Below, piece after piece: positions 27,191-35,989 of a DNA stretch of 38,982 nucleotides. The stretch covers positions 1-38,982 of the forward strand of contig NZ_DRGM01000048.1 of NCBI RefSeq assembly GCF_011050055.1. The letters are read 5' to 3'. Every line of letters begins with the position of its first letter. Within the stretch, counting starts at the first letter, position 1. Source of the stretch: Pseudoalteromonas prydzensis. Lineage in GTDB: Bacteria; Pseudomonadota; Gammaproteobacteria; Enterobacterales; Alteromonadaceae. Position numbers and translations under genes: made by a program. The notes beneath the pieces were generated by a model, which was not told where the DNA came from, made no database searches, and saw nothing but the letters and a program-made list of their open reading frames with translations.

Positions 27191-27547
27191 ATGGAAATAA
27201 TAAACAGTTATTACACAGGGCTAAGAAACGGGATTAATAATAACGGATATGTTGTATATTGCCGTTATGGGTTGGCATATTTAATATGCTTACCAATTAA
27301 TAGACCCGACGATCCATTGCTAAATCCAGCATTGAGTCACTTAAAAGCAATGAATGGTTATTACGCTAGCCAGTTTTTAAATAATTTACACCCAGCATTA
27401 AATAGTGAAGATATTGTGTCGGGATTATATCAATATGCTATGCAAAGCCCAGTTGCACTTTCAGATTACTCTCAAAGTGAATTAATAGAGTGTTTATCGC
27501 TTTTAGTGGCGCACAGTAAGTTATTAATAATCCCTTTATTTGATTAG
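27191..27547 (+). CDS. unknown small protein between vgrG and PAAR
   Basis: A 118-residue protein I do not recognise. It starts seven bases after the vgrG stop. It has no signal peptide and no clear membrane segment, although the stretch YVVYCRYGLAYLICLPI (about 20-36) and the end (LLVAHSKLLIIPLF) are hydrophobic. The rest is mixed helix with many Asn, Tyr and Leu residues. No Zn, catalytic or repeat motif is visible. Its position between spike and PAAR tip suggests a part in tip assembly or loading, as for small chaperones of other vgrG modules, but nothing in the sequence proves it. The ribosome site is weak, so translation may be coupled to vgrG. Confidence 0.6.
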   Translation: MEIINSYYTGLRNGINNNGYVVYCRYGLAYLICLPINRPDDPLLNPALSHLKAMNGYYASQFLNNLHPALNSEDIVSGLYQYAMQSPVALSDYSQSELIECLSLLVAHSKLLIIPLFD

Positions 27548-27582
27548 TTTATTATAAAAATATAAACAGACAAGGAGTCTTT

Positions 27583-27873
27583 ATGGGTAAGCCCGCAGCT
27601 ACAATTGGTCACATGCATGTGTGCCCTAAAACAACCGGCACAGTGCCGCATGTAGGCGGCCCTGTAGTTATTGGCTCAACTAATGTGTTAATTGGTGGTA
27701 TGCCCGCTGCGCGTAAAGGCGACATGATGGTGTGTATTGGCCCACCAGATAGTATTAAATCGGGTTCTGGCTCGGTTAAAATTAACGGTAAGCCTGCAGC
27801 TAGAATGGGTGATGACAGCTCCCATGGCGGTAAAATTGTTGTTGGCAACCCTACAGTATTAATAGGTGGCTAA
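27583..27873 (+). CDS. PAAR-domain spike tip protein
   Basis: A 96-residue free-standing PAAR protein that sharpens the VgrG tip. The PAAR motifs are PAAT (4-7), PAARKGD (41-47) and PAARMGDD (71-78), with GG turns at 25-26, 38-39 and 95-96. Candidate zinc ligands are C14, H23, C51 and H81. There is no N-terminal membrane segment and no C-terminal toxin, so it must bind effectors non-covalently. AAGGAG lies a normal distance before the ATG. It is the only PAAR in the window and therefore serves the Rhs protein and perhaps the lipase. Confidence 0.93.
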   Translation: MGKPAATIGHMHVCPKTTGTVPHVGGPVVIGSTNVLIGGMPAARKGDMMVCIGPPDSIKSGSGSVKINGKPAARMGDDSSHGGKIVVGNPTVLIGG

Positions 27874-27875
27874 CC

Positions 27876-28904
27876 TTGCTATCTACATACCTAAGTAATC
27901 ATAAAGCGCAACTGCTAGCAATTAGTGAAGCACAATATTGCCCTTTTACATGCGTAGGTTTTATTAAAACGCTTAAAACAAAGCTATTAGAAGCATGTTG
28001 GTTAACGGCTAAAAAAAATAACGTAACACAAAAATTTAGCCAGCCAGATCTAGTGCAATTAATCACTTTTTTACAAAGTGACCCCAATATTGATTCCGCT
28101 GCACAAGCATGCGTTGAGGTAATGGCTAATTTGCCTCAAAACATTAACTTAGCGTTTATTAACGCTTTAATGAACGAGCCTACCTTACATAGCCTAACTA
28201 AATTAATTATTTATAAAGTTTTGTTACAACAGCATAGCTTGAATTTAATCGCTTATATTGACTTAAAAACTTTGTGCTTTGCATTAACCACTGACAAAGA
28301 GTCACTTGAGCATTTACAGCCAGCGTTGGAGCAAAATTTATTAATAAGTAGCCAAGCCAAAAATACCGAAGTAATAAATACGTTTAAACACTTATGCAAT
28401 GCTGGGCTTATTAATTCTCCGTTAATGTCGCTTTTTTTATTATCACTCAGTTGGGAACAGGTGAATGTAGTTGGCAACCATGCAAGCAACATTTTAACGG
28501 TTGACCAAACCATGCAGGTATTACTGCAAAGTAGCTTTGCAAAATTAATTCCATTAGCTAATACTTTTTTAAATAAAGTTGAAGAACCACATACCATTAT
28601 TGCTTTAATAAGACGCTTGCTTGGCGATAAGCTTGATTTATTGGTGAGTTTTGAGACGCAATTACATGCGTGGCAAGGTGATGCGCTATCGTGCAGTGAA
28701 TTTAAGCGCCAGTTACAAACTAACTGGCCAAAGTACGAAAGTGAGCTTTCACCTTTGCGCTTAATAGCTGGAAAGGCATTAAATATTAAGTTAAATGCGA
28801 TAGAAATGTCTGCTATGGATAGCTATAGCCAAGCTGTATTTAACTTATATAACTACTACCAACACGCTACTGCTAAAAAGTTAGCTGCGGAGGCCGTGTT
28901 GTGA
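27876..28904 (+). CDS. unknown helical protein of the effector module
   Basis: A 342-residue protein of unknown function, nearly all helical by composition (Leu, Ala, Asn, Gln) and without signal peptide or membrane segment. Successive helix pairs such as LTKLIIYKVLLQQHSLN and SPLMSLFLLSLSWEQV resemble HEAT- or TPR-like solenoids, but I cannot assign a family. It starts at a TTG two bases after the PAAR stop, with GGTGG upstream; the next in-frame Met is at residue 83, so the TTG is preferred. It ends inside the start of the next gene (GTGA), so the two are translationally coupled and may form a complex. Position between PAAR and Rhs suggests an adaptor or chaperone. Confidence 0.65.
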   Translation: MLSTYLSNHKAQLLAISEAQYCPFTCVGFIKTLKTKLLEACWLTAKKNNVTQKFSQPDLVQLITFLQSDPNIDSAAQACVEVMANLPQNINLAFINALMNEPTLHSLTKLIIYKVLLQQHSLNLIAYIDLKTLCFALTTDKESLEHLQPALEQNLLISSQAKNTEVINTFKHLCNAGLINSPLMSLFLLSLSWEQVNVVGNHASNILTVDQTMQVLLQSSFAKLIPLANTFLNKVEEPHTIIALIRRLLGDKLDLLVSFETQLHAWQGDALSCSEFKRQLQTNWPKYESELSPLRLIAGKALNIKLNAIEMSAMDSYSQAVFNLYNYYQHATAKKLAAEAVL

Positions 28905-29752
28905 GTGCTTTTAATATTAATATGGGGTGTTTTTTAGCGCCATTTTCACAAGACATAGATGAGCTTTTATACGGCGAAGAGTCTGCATCAAATGAGTTTA
29001 AAGAATGGCAATCGTGGAATGCATGCATTTACGATTGCATATTAAAAGCAAAAGAATTATTTGCAAAAGTTGAAGACTTACAAGCGCCTTTAGTTTGGTT
29101 GCTTCCTGCGCTTGAATACCAAGGCGAGCTTAAGCAACTTTTGGCAAATAGTTTAAAACAGTTATTTCCACAGCATGTAAGTCATATTTTGTTTTATGGT
29201 GCTACAGGCGCTAATGCAATGATTGAACTTGTGCAAAAAAATCAGTGGAAAAAGGTTAACGTACTTGCAGTAGATGCAACATACAAAGTAAATATAAACG
29301 GTGAATATACTTATCAAGGTGTTGGAGGTGCATTTGCAACTGTTACAGCGGTTAAAACTGGTTGGATGCAACAAAGCCACGAACTGGCTCCATCTGTAGA
29401 TTTTATAAAACATAACCAATTAAGTGGGATTTTTTCTAACATTGCGCTTAATAGTAAAAAACAAATAGATTTTATATGTGCGCCAGGTAATGGCGTAAAC
29501 CACGAAAGCGATGTGTGGTTAACAAATTTACAATTGCTCAGTAATTTAATTAGTGAGCATACACATTATGAATTACCTAATTACAAATTAGGTAAAATTG
29601 GTGCGCTTGAAGGACTCGTCAATTTATATCAATTGACCTCAAGCCCGGCTATTGTAAATCACTTTAAACACGCGTTAGTGATTTCTCAAGAACAATCAAA
29701 ATACCAGGCCGCAGCATCATACTTATGGATAAGTGAGGAAGTACACAACTAA
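28901..29752 (+). CDS. thiolase/ketosynthase-fold protein without catalytic residues
   Basis: A 283-residue protein whose order of motifs follows the second half of a beta-ketoacyl synthase, seen by eye. GATGANAMIELV (100-111) and VNVLAVDAT (119-127) match the nucleophile helix and the strand after it; GGAFATV (142-148) matches the EGAA strand; CAPGNGVNHESD (193-204) matches the HGTGT.nD..E loop; KLGKIGALEGLVNL (229-242) matches the K..iGH..GA.G helix. The nucleophile Cys is Ala or Thr, the first His is Pro or Ala, and the second His is Lys, so condensation chemistry is not possible. It starts with GTG in an ATGA-like overlap and its stop overlaps the Rhs start (TAATG). An adaptor or loading role for the Rhs protein is inferred. 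Confidence 0.6.
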   Translation: MSAFNINMGCFLAPFSQDIDELLYGEESASNEFKEWQSWNACIYDCILKAKELFAKVEDLQAPLVWLLPALEYQGELKQLLANSLKQLFPQHVSHILFYGATGANAMIELVQKNQWKKVNVLAVDATYKVNINGEYTYQGVGGAFATVTAVKTGWMQQSHELAPSVDFIKHNQLSGIFSNIALNSKKQIDFICAPGNGVNHESDVWLTNLQLLSNLISEHTHYELPNYKLGKIGALEGLVNLYQLTSSPAIVNHFKHALVISQEQSKYQAAASYLWISEEVHN

Positions 29753-32700
29753 TGCAAAGTAATACAGTTGTTTTACAAGGAACAAGTTACCCCATTTGCC
29801 TCGTTGCTGGTAAAGGCCAAACGCCCTCTGGCTATGCACCTGCAGTAGCAAACACGGCACAAAGTGCTAAACAGCAAATAGCTGAAATTGGTGGTGCGCT
29901 AACTGGCGATGCTGCCAAACGCCTCGACGTAATTAACTTATTAAATAGCGCTGGCGTTAGCTGCCCACGCAGCGCCTCTGCCCGCGAAACCGCAAGTGCA
30001 CTTACCCAAGCTTTAATAGCTGGCGCTGTAACGTGTTATCACCAAAAAGCAAAGCCATCTATTCAAGTTAGTGATAACACCAATAGTGGAGCAGCTGGCA
30101 AAAAGTCGAGCAAAAAATCAAGCTCAACAGCATCAGGGAAAAGCGCATCGCAAGCACCCGCTAAAAACACTGGCGGTGCAAGTAATAACACCGCAAGCGA
30201 AGAGCCCATTACAAATCAAGAGTGCCGTTCAGATCCGGTATCAATGCTGTCGGGCGAAGAAATTCTCCCGCTCATCGACTTTACCCTAGCAGGGAGTCGG
30301 CAATTAGTGTGGCGACGTTTGTATCGCTCATCTCATGCTGATGTGTGTACAACAATGGGTAATGGTTGGCGCCATGACTTTATGGCAAGCCTTACAGAGC
30401 ATTACTTGCCACCGCCAAAAGTGGGCCCTAAGCAAAAAGGGACTTACTGGTTAGAGTACCAAGACGAGCACGGCGCTAAACATAAATTTGAAAAGGTAAA
30501 GCCTGGCCAATCGAGCTATCAGTTAAGTAGTAACCTTGCGCTACATTACCAAACAAATGGTAAGCAAGTACTTGTAACGCCAGATGACCAACACCTTACC
30601 TTTAAACCAGGTGAAAGCGCGTGGTTGCTTGAAAAAATAATTAACGAAAAAGGCCAAAGCATCGCGTTTTATTACGATGCAAAAGAGCGCCTACACCGTA
30701 TAGAAGTAAACAAAGTACGTGGCTGTATAATTAGCTACAACGCGCAAGGTTTATTAAGCAAAATAGCAGCGTATTGCACCGATAAAAACAACAAACAGCA
30801 ATTGCTATCGCCATTGCTTGCAAGCTATGAGTACGACGAAAACAAAAATCTTGTTGAGTCTACTAATCAGCAAAACGAAACTGAACGTTACGCCTACAAC
30901 GCCGCTAATTTATTAACAAAGCGTACCCGAGCCAGTGGCTTTAGCCATCATTTTGAGTGGGATAGCTACTCATCTAGCGCTAAATGTATAAAGCAGTGGG
31001 GCGATAACAACACCTATACCTACCAGTTTGAATACAACCTTGAGCGCGGTGAAACAACCTGTATAGACTCTCGAGGCCACAAAGAGCACTTTGTACATAA
31101 CGCACAAGGTAAATTGGTAAAACATACCGACCCTAACGGCAATGTTTGGCAATATACATACAATGCACAAGGCCAAAAGCTCAGTGAAATAAAGCCCGAT
31201 AGCAGCATAACGCGCTATAGCTACACACCTTTCGGCCAATTAGAAACAATAATGCAGCCAGATGGTAGCCAAACCCATTTTGCTTACAACCAACTTGGGC
31301 AACGTGTATTAACTACCTTACCTGATGGCCAAACCATTACGCGTAAATACAGTGTGGCTGGCTTATTACAAAGCGAAACCTTTGGTGACGGCCGCACTAC
31401 GTTATACAGCTACGATAAGCTCGGCCAGTTAACCCAGCATATTAATAAAAACGGCCAAATCACCAAGTTTATTTGGAACGAGCAAGGCGAGCTGTTAGCT
31501 AAGCACCATAACGATGAGCTAATACGTTACAGCTACGACAGCTTAGGCCGCGTAAATGCCACACTTAATAACGCAGGCTTACTCACTCAATATAAATACA
31601 ATGAGCACGGCCAGCTTACACAAACCATTGCCTTTGATGAAAACGAGCCTGAAAATAAACAGCATCAATATTTTAGCTACGACGAAGCAGGGCGATTAAT
31701 TAGCTCGCAAAACAGCAAAGGCGATACCACAGAGCAACATTTTGAAGGGCTAAGCCAACCGCATTGTGTTATTCAGCCCGATGGCAGCGCACTGCATTTA
31801 ACATACGACAAAGAGCGGAACTTAACAGCCATAGAGCGAAGCGACGGCCATGTATACCGGATAAGTTACGACGCGAACGAAAACCCAACACAAATAACCG
31901 GGTTTGATGGCACGCTACAGCAATATAAATACGATGCCTGTAACCGCTTAGCTTCAGTAACGCAAAGCAACAAACGCCATGTAAAAATAGAGCGCGACAG
32001 CCTTGGCCGTGTAACTGCGCAGCATGCAAGCCTTGCAAGCGACTCACATATAATTAATAACGCCAATTACTACAGCTACACAAAGCAAGGTAGAATAGCG
32101 CGCGCACATAATGCGCAATCAACACTTAAACAAACGTTTGATAAAGGCGGCAGGCTACTGTGCGCCGAGCAAGTTAATAACCAGCAACAAGCGCATACCT
32201 TAAAATACAGTTACGACGAGTACGGCAGAAGGCAAACGCTTACGCTGCCAGACTCAACCACGCTTAAATACAGCTACAACCAGTTTGGCCAGCTAAGTGG
32301 CATTAACTTACTGCAAACCAACAGCAAAGAGGTAGAACTTGCAAAGCCGCTTGTAACATTAAGCTACGACAGCCAAGGTAATATTAAAGCCCAACAGTTT
32401 GGTAACAGCATAACCCTTACTCAACAGTTTGATGTATTCAACCGTTTAATGCAGCAACAGCTCACGCACCCAGCACAAACATTATTTGATACCTGTACGT
32501 ACAACTACGACAGTGTAAATCAGCTTATAGCCCGTAAAAACGAAGGCGTAAGCAGCCAAAACATCAATTTTGAATACAACAGCCTAGGGCTGTTAATACA
32601 ACAAACACTGGCAAGCTCACGTGCTGATACAACCACACACTACCAGTGGGATAGCTTTGGTAACCCGCAAAGCCAAACAGTAAAATCAAACACAAGCGAT

Positions 32701-34569
32701 GCAGACACTAAAGATACAAGCCCGTGTGATAAAGAAACTAGCGATACAGCTAACGGCGAGCAGGGTATAAAACATGATACAGCCAGTAACGAGCATACAG
32801 CCAGCTCTTCTATTGATTTAACACGCGCCACGCATAGCGAATACAATGAGTTAGCGCCAAATAGTAGTGAAAGTAGTAGTAAAAATAGTAGCAACGCTGA
32901 CTCAGTAGCAAACAATGAAAATACTAACAACACCACAATAAACAGTGCCACCGACACAGACCGCCTAACACAATTTGGCGATAGCGACTTTTACTACGAC
33001 GAGTTTGGTAACCAAATACGCGAAACCGGCAAAGGCATAAAAACCCGTCGGGAGTACAACGCGTTTAACCAGCTAAGCTGTTTTAATAATAACGGCACGC
33101 TCACGCAATACGACTACGACCCATTAGGTCGTCGTATCGCCAAGCACACCGAGCACGGTAAAATTGACTACATTTGGGATAACGACCAGTTAATCGGCGA
33201 ATGCCAGCACGGTGAATATACGTGGTATATCAACCTGCCAAACCAATTTCACCCTGTCGCGCTGATTAAACAAGGTGAGGTGTATTACTACCACTTAGAC
33301 CAGCTTAACACCCCGCGTTTTGTAACCAACAACAAAGCAGAAGTCGTATGGGAAAACCAAGCCGATGTGTATGGCTATGAGGAGCCAGAAGCCGAGTCTG
33401 ACTTTAATAAAGAAAGCAGCTTCACTCAGCCAATACGTTTTCAAGGGCAGTATTTAGACGAAGAGAGCGGCCTGCATTACAACCGCTACCGCTACTACAG
33501 CCCCAAACAACAACGCTTTATAAACCAAGATCCGATTGGCCTTGTGGGTGGAATTAACCATTATCAATATGCACCAAACCCGGTTAACTGGGTTGATCCA
33601 ATGGGGTTGTTGTGTAAAGAGGGTGTGAAAAAGCTTTCTAAGATGATAGGCGACATCGTTGACCCAGCAACAAAAGCCAAAATATTAAAAATTGCTGAAG
33701 ACAGTTCTCCAGCAGATGCCAGAACGGGTAATATTAAAGTAACAAGACCTAATGGTGAAAACAGATTAGAGCATGAATACAGTATCGAATCTATGGATGT
33801 TGATAACGGTAAAATTACTTTAACACGAGAAGTAGGCGATAAAGTGATTGAAACTACGATGAGCATTGAACAGTTTGTTGGTGGGCATGTTATTGATGGC
33901 AAAGTGGTAAATGAAGAATGGTCTCGTGAAACAGGAACGTTGACTGAGAATGAGTTAAAACTCAACAAAGCAACTAAAAAGGCAGGCAGTAAACGGACTG
34001 TTTCTTCTCTTCCTGTAATGTTGAAAGAGAATGTGGATACTCGTGATGCGGAAATGCTCGAGCGAGATAAGCATAAGGCAAAAACTTCACCAGAAGAAAC
34101 AAAACGTTATAACGACCAAATACCAAAAATTAACAATGAATCAGCCAAAATTGGTGAAAAGGCTGCTGATGCAGCGATTAAAATACAATACCCTGGTTAT
34201 ACTCGTATTCACCCAACGAGCTTAGATAGTTCTACATCGGTAAAGGGTAACTTTGATATGGTTTATAAAAATGCTGATGGTGATGTCATTATTGTTGAAG
34301 CCAAGGGGGGCAGTAGCCCATTAGGTAAAATGAAAATTGGTAAAGAATATTATCAGCAAGGCACAACGAAGTATGCAGAAGCCATTACTAAAAACATGGC
34401 TAAAGCTTCACCAAATACAACAGATAAGAAAGCGGCTAATGCAATCGAAGTAGCTATAGAGAGCGACAACATAAAATATTTACATATTAAAACTCCTATT
34501 ACTAAAACTGACGGTGGTTCTATAGTTGGTGAAGTGGAAATTTCAGAGTTTGATATCGAATTATTATAA
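29752..34569 (+). CDS. Rhs effector with C-terminal PD-(D/E)XK nuclease-like toxin
   Basis: A 1605-residue Rhs polymorphic toxin. Residues 1-100 are a helical N-terminal region with neither PAAR nor membrane segments. A Ser/Lys/Ala linker (about 102-152) leads to the DUF6531 region at about 157 onward (SDPVSMLSGEE). The YD-repeat shell runs to the core end, with an extra low-complexity stretch at 979-1067. The core signature (LNTPRFVTN, then YLDEESGLHYNRYRYY) ends in DPMGL at 1282-1286, the cleavage site of Rhs cores. The 319-residue tip (1287-1605) holds an endonuclease-like motif: E1469, D1502, then E1516-A-K1518, fitting a PD-(D/E)XK fold. The DNA of the tip is more AT-rich than the core, as expected for swapped toxin ends. 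Its likely target is DNA. Confidence 0.88.
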   Translation: MQSNTVVLQGTSYPICLVAGKGQTPSGYAPAVANTAQSAKQQIAEIGGALTGDAAKRLDVINLLNSAGVSCPRSASARETASALTQALIAGAVTCYHQKAKPSIQVSDNTNSGAAGKKSSKKSSSTASGKSASQAPAKNTGGASNNTASEEPITNQECRSDPVSMLSGEEILPLIDFTLAGSRQLVWRRLYRSSHADVCTTMGNGWRHDFMASLTEHYLPPPKVGPKQKGTYWLEYQDEHGAKHKFEKVKPGQSSYQLSSNLALHYQTNGKQVLVTPDDQHLTFKPGESAWLLEKIINEKGQSIAFYYDAKERLHRIEVNKVRGCIISYNAQGLLSKIAAYCTDKNNKQQLLSPLLASYEYDENKNLVESTNQQNETERYAYNAANLLTKRTRASGFSHHFEWDSYSSSAKCIKQWGDNNTYTYQFEYNLERGETTCIDSRGHKEHFVHNAQGKLVKHTDPNGNVWQYTYNAQGQKLSEIKPDSSITRYSYTPFGQLETIMQPDGSQTHFAYNQLGQRVLTTLPDGQTITRKYSVAGLLQSETFGDGRTTLYSYDKLGQLTQHINKNGQITKFIWNEQGELLAKHHNDELIRYSYDSLGRVNATLNNAGLLTQYKYNEHGQLTQTIAFDENEPENKQHQYFSYDEAGRLISSQNSKGDTTEQHFEGLSQPHCVIQPDGSALHLTYDKERNLTAIERSDGHVYRISYDANENPTQITGFDGTLQQYKYDACNRLASVTQSNKRHVKIERDSLGRVTAQHASLASDSHIINNANYYSYTKQGRIARAHNAQSTLKQTFDKGGRLLCAEQVNNQQQAHTLKYSYDEYGRRQTLTLPDSTTLKYSYNQFGQLSGINLLQTNSKEVELAKPLVTLSYDSQGNIKAQQFGNSITLTQQFDVFNRLMQQQLTHPAQTLFDTCTYNYDSVNQLIARKNEGVSSQNINFEYNSLGLLIQQTLASSRADTTTHYQWDSFGNPQSQTVKSNTSDADTKDTSPCDKETSDTANGEQGIKHDTASNEHTASSSIDLTRATHSEYNELAPNSSESSSKNSSNADSVANNENTNNTTINSATDTDRLTQFGDSDFYYDEFGNQIRETGKGIKTRREYNAFNQLSCFNNNGTLTQYDYDPLGRRIAKHTEHGKIDYIWDNDQLIGECQHGEYTWYINLPNQFHPVALIKQGEVYYYHLDQLNTPRFVTNNKAEVVWENQADVYGYEEPEAESDFNKESSFTQPIRFQGQYLDEESGLHYNRYRYYSPKQQRFINQDPIGLVGGINHYQYAPNPVNWVDPMGLLCKEGVKKLSKMIGDIVDPATKAKILKIAEDSSPADARTGNIKVTRPNGENRLEHEYSIESMDVDNGKITLTREVGDKVIETTMSIEQFVGGHVIDGKVVNEEWSRETGTLTENELKLNKATKKAGSKRTVSSLPVMLKENVDTRDAEMLERDKHKAKTSPEETKRYNDQIPKINNESAKIGEKAADAAIKIQYPGYTRIHPTSLDSSTSVKGNFDMVYKNADGDVIIVEAKGGSSPLGKMKIGKEYYQQGTTKYAEAITKNMAKASPNTTDKKAANAIEVAIESDNIKYLHIKTPITKTDGGSIVGEVEISEFDIELL

Positions 34570-34584
34570 TTAGTAGGTTAATAA

Positions 34585-35445
34585 ATGAAAATTGAAAGAG
34601 CATATAAGCCTAATTTAAAACAAGTGTCTGTAGATGAATGGTTAGAACCTCTACAGAAAAGAAGAAAAAAGATTTCAGAAAATCTGATTAAGAAAAAAGG
34701 TAACTTAATAAGGTTCTCTGAGCTTTATATTAATATATCCAGCTGGCTTACTTGGGAAGTTCAAACTCCCGAGATAGAAAAAGAGTCAGCAACAGGGCTA
34801 CGTTATGCGTCTAAGATGTACGCAGCGTTCCTCAAACTTGCAGAGCAGCCAGAGCAAGAGCAAACCTTTAAAATATATAATTTACCTGAAGTAACGTGGA
34901 ATGGTAAAGGTATGTTAGAAGCTGGTTATGCAGCTCCATCAGAATGGATTGATGCCTATTTTTTAGCGGTGATTACTCGCGATACTAAAAGTATGGATAG
35001 CTTGGCAAATTTTCCTATAGAAACTATGAAACAAAGTGCTACACAAGCTGATCCTGTTTTATACAGTGTGGTTGAAGTATTTCAAGCTTACCATAATCGT
35101 CTCCCTGATTTTCCTATGTTGTTAAATAATACAATGGAAGAGTTACTTTCAGATGGAGATGACTGGTCAATATATATAGGTATGGGATATTTAGAAACTT
35201 TTGGTGCATTAATGCCAGCAACTTTTGATATTGGTTGTAATTTTAATGAAGCACTGGCTAAAAACCTGCAAGCGCAAGAACGCTACCACATTAATGAGGC
35301 GGGTCCAGATCATGCCCCTGTAGATTCATTCTTGCCCCTACAATTGTTAGGTATGGCATGCATGTGGCACGATATGGGTAATGAGGTAACGGTTGAAAGT
35401 GATTCACTTCCTCGTTTTTTAATTAATGGAACTTATTTTAAATAA
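34585..35445 (+). CDS. Imm49-like immunity protein
   Basis: A 286-residue protein directly after the Rhs toxin, 15 bases from its stop, the canonical place for the cognate immunity gene. It has no signal peptide, which fits protection against a cytoplasmic nuclease. The C-terminal pattern, with FLPLQLLGMACMWHDMGNEV followed by VESDSLPRFLI, resembles the Imm49 family, and the Glu-rich AFLKLAEQPEQEQTF region also fits. I recognise this by eye and did not search. The rest is helical with many acidic residues. The ribosome site (TAGGTTAATAA) is modest. Immunity role well supported by position; family name less certain. Confidence 0.7.
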   Translation: MKIERAYKPNLKQVSVDEWLEPLQKRRKKISENLIKKKGNLIRFSELYINISSWLTWEVQTPEIEKESATGLRYASKMYAAFLKLAEQPEQEQTFKIYNLPEVTWNGKGMLEAGYAAPSEWIDAYFLAVITRDTKSMDSLANFPIETMKQSATQADPVLYSVVEVFQAYHNRLPDFPMLLNNTMEELLSDGDDWSIYIGMGYLETFGALMPATFDIGCNFNEALAKNLQAQERYHINEAGPDHAPVDSFLPLQLLGMACMWHDMGNEVTVESDSLPRFLINGTYFK

Positions 35446-35477
35446 TTAGAAATATAGGTAAGGAGGCTCAAACCACT

Positions 35478-35975
35478 ATGTTTGGTTTAATAAAAAAATA
35501 TGACGTACACATGTGCTCTGAAGTGAAAGGGATTATTACTTTAAACGGCAACCCTGTTGAAGGTGTTTTAATTAATCGCAGCCTCAAATTTGCACATAAA
35601 ATTGAAAAAGAAGATCAGGTCATTACAGCTTCCGATGGCACCTTTAATATGCCAGAAGTTGTTGTTGAGTCAAAAATACCCGGTGATATGTTCTCCCATG
35701 AAGTTACTTATCAACTTATTACTGCAGTTCATGGCGGTGAAGAATATGAGCTTTGGAATAGTGAGCTACGTGGTATTGATGAACCCGATGAGTATAAGCA
35801 AAAGCTAAGCAGTCTAAACGCTGATTTAGTATCACCTAATGTGGATTTTATATTTCCTAACCATGCTCATGAAAATTTAGATTTTTATGGCTCGACTATT
35901 TGTAGATGGGAAAGTGACTTTGAAATCTATGAAACTGAAGACGACGATACGGATTACTTTAAAGATTTTAAATAA
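35478..35975 (+). CDS. DUF6795 family protein of T6SS modules
   Basis: A 165-residue protein of unknown function. The opening MFGLIKKYDVHMCSEVKG followed by ITLNGNPVEGV and an SDGTF turn match the DUF6795 family, found next to T6SS effector genes. The first half resembles a carboxypeptidase-regulatory or transthyretin-like beta-sandwich (G-x-I-x-L-N-G-x-P-V-x-G-V pattern, then T-x-DG-x-F). The C-terminus is strongly acidic (EDDDTDYFKDFK). There is no signal peptide. It has a strong AAGGAGG ribosome site and lies between the Rhs immunity gene and the lipase gene, so it could be a lipase chaperone or adaptor, or a second immunity factor. Which of these is open. Confidence 0.65.
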   Translation: MFGLIKKYDVHMCSEVKGIITLNGNPVEGVLINRSLKFAHKIEKEDQVITASDGTFNMPEVVVESKIPGDMFSHEVTYQLITAVHGGEEYELWNSELRGIDEPDEYKQKLSSLNADLVSPNVDFIFPNHAHENLDFYGSTICRWESDFEIYETEDDDTDYFKDFK

Positions 35976-35989
35976 TAAAAGGATTTTAC

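Noticed and set aside
32640..32957. 105-residue minus-strand reading frame, hydrophobic and Leu/Ser-rich
   Set aside because: It is the complement of the Ser/Asn-rich insert of the Rhs gene; the composition of that insert alone makes such a frame. No ribosome site or start context supports it.
33564..33968. 134-residue minus-strand reading frame under the Rhs tip
   Set aside because: It lies wholly within the well-supported Rhs coding sequence on the other strand, with no family resemblance.
29752..34569. repeated coding segments in the Rhs gene as DNA tandem repeats or a CRISPR array
   Set aside because: The repeats are degenerate YD-type protein repeats of the Rhs shell, with no identical direct repeats or regular spacers.
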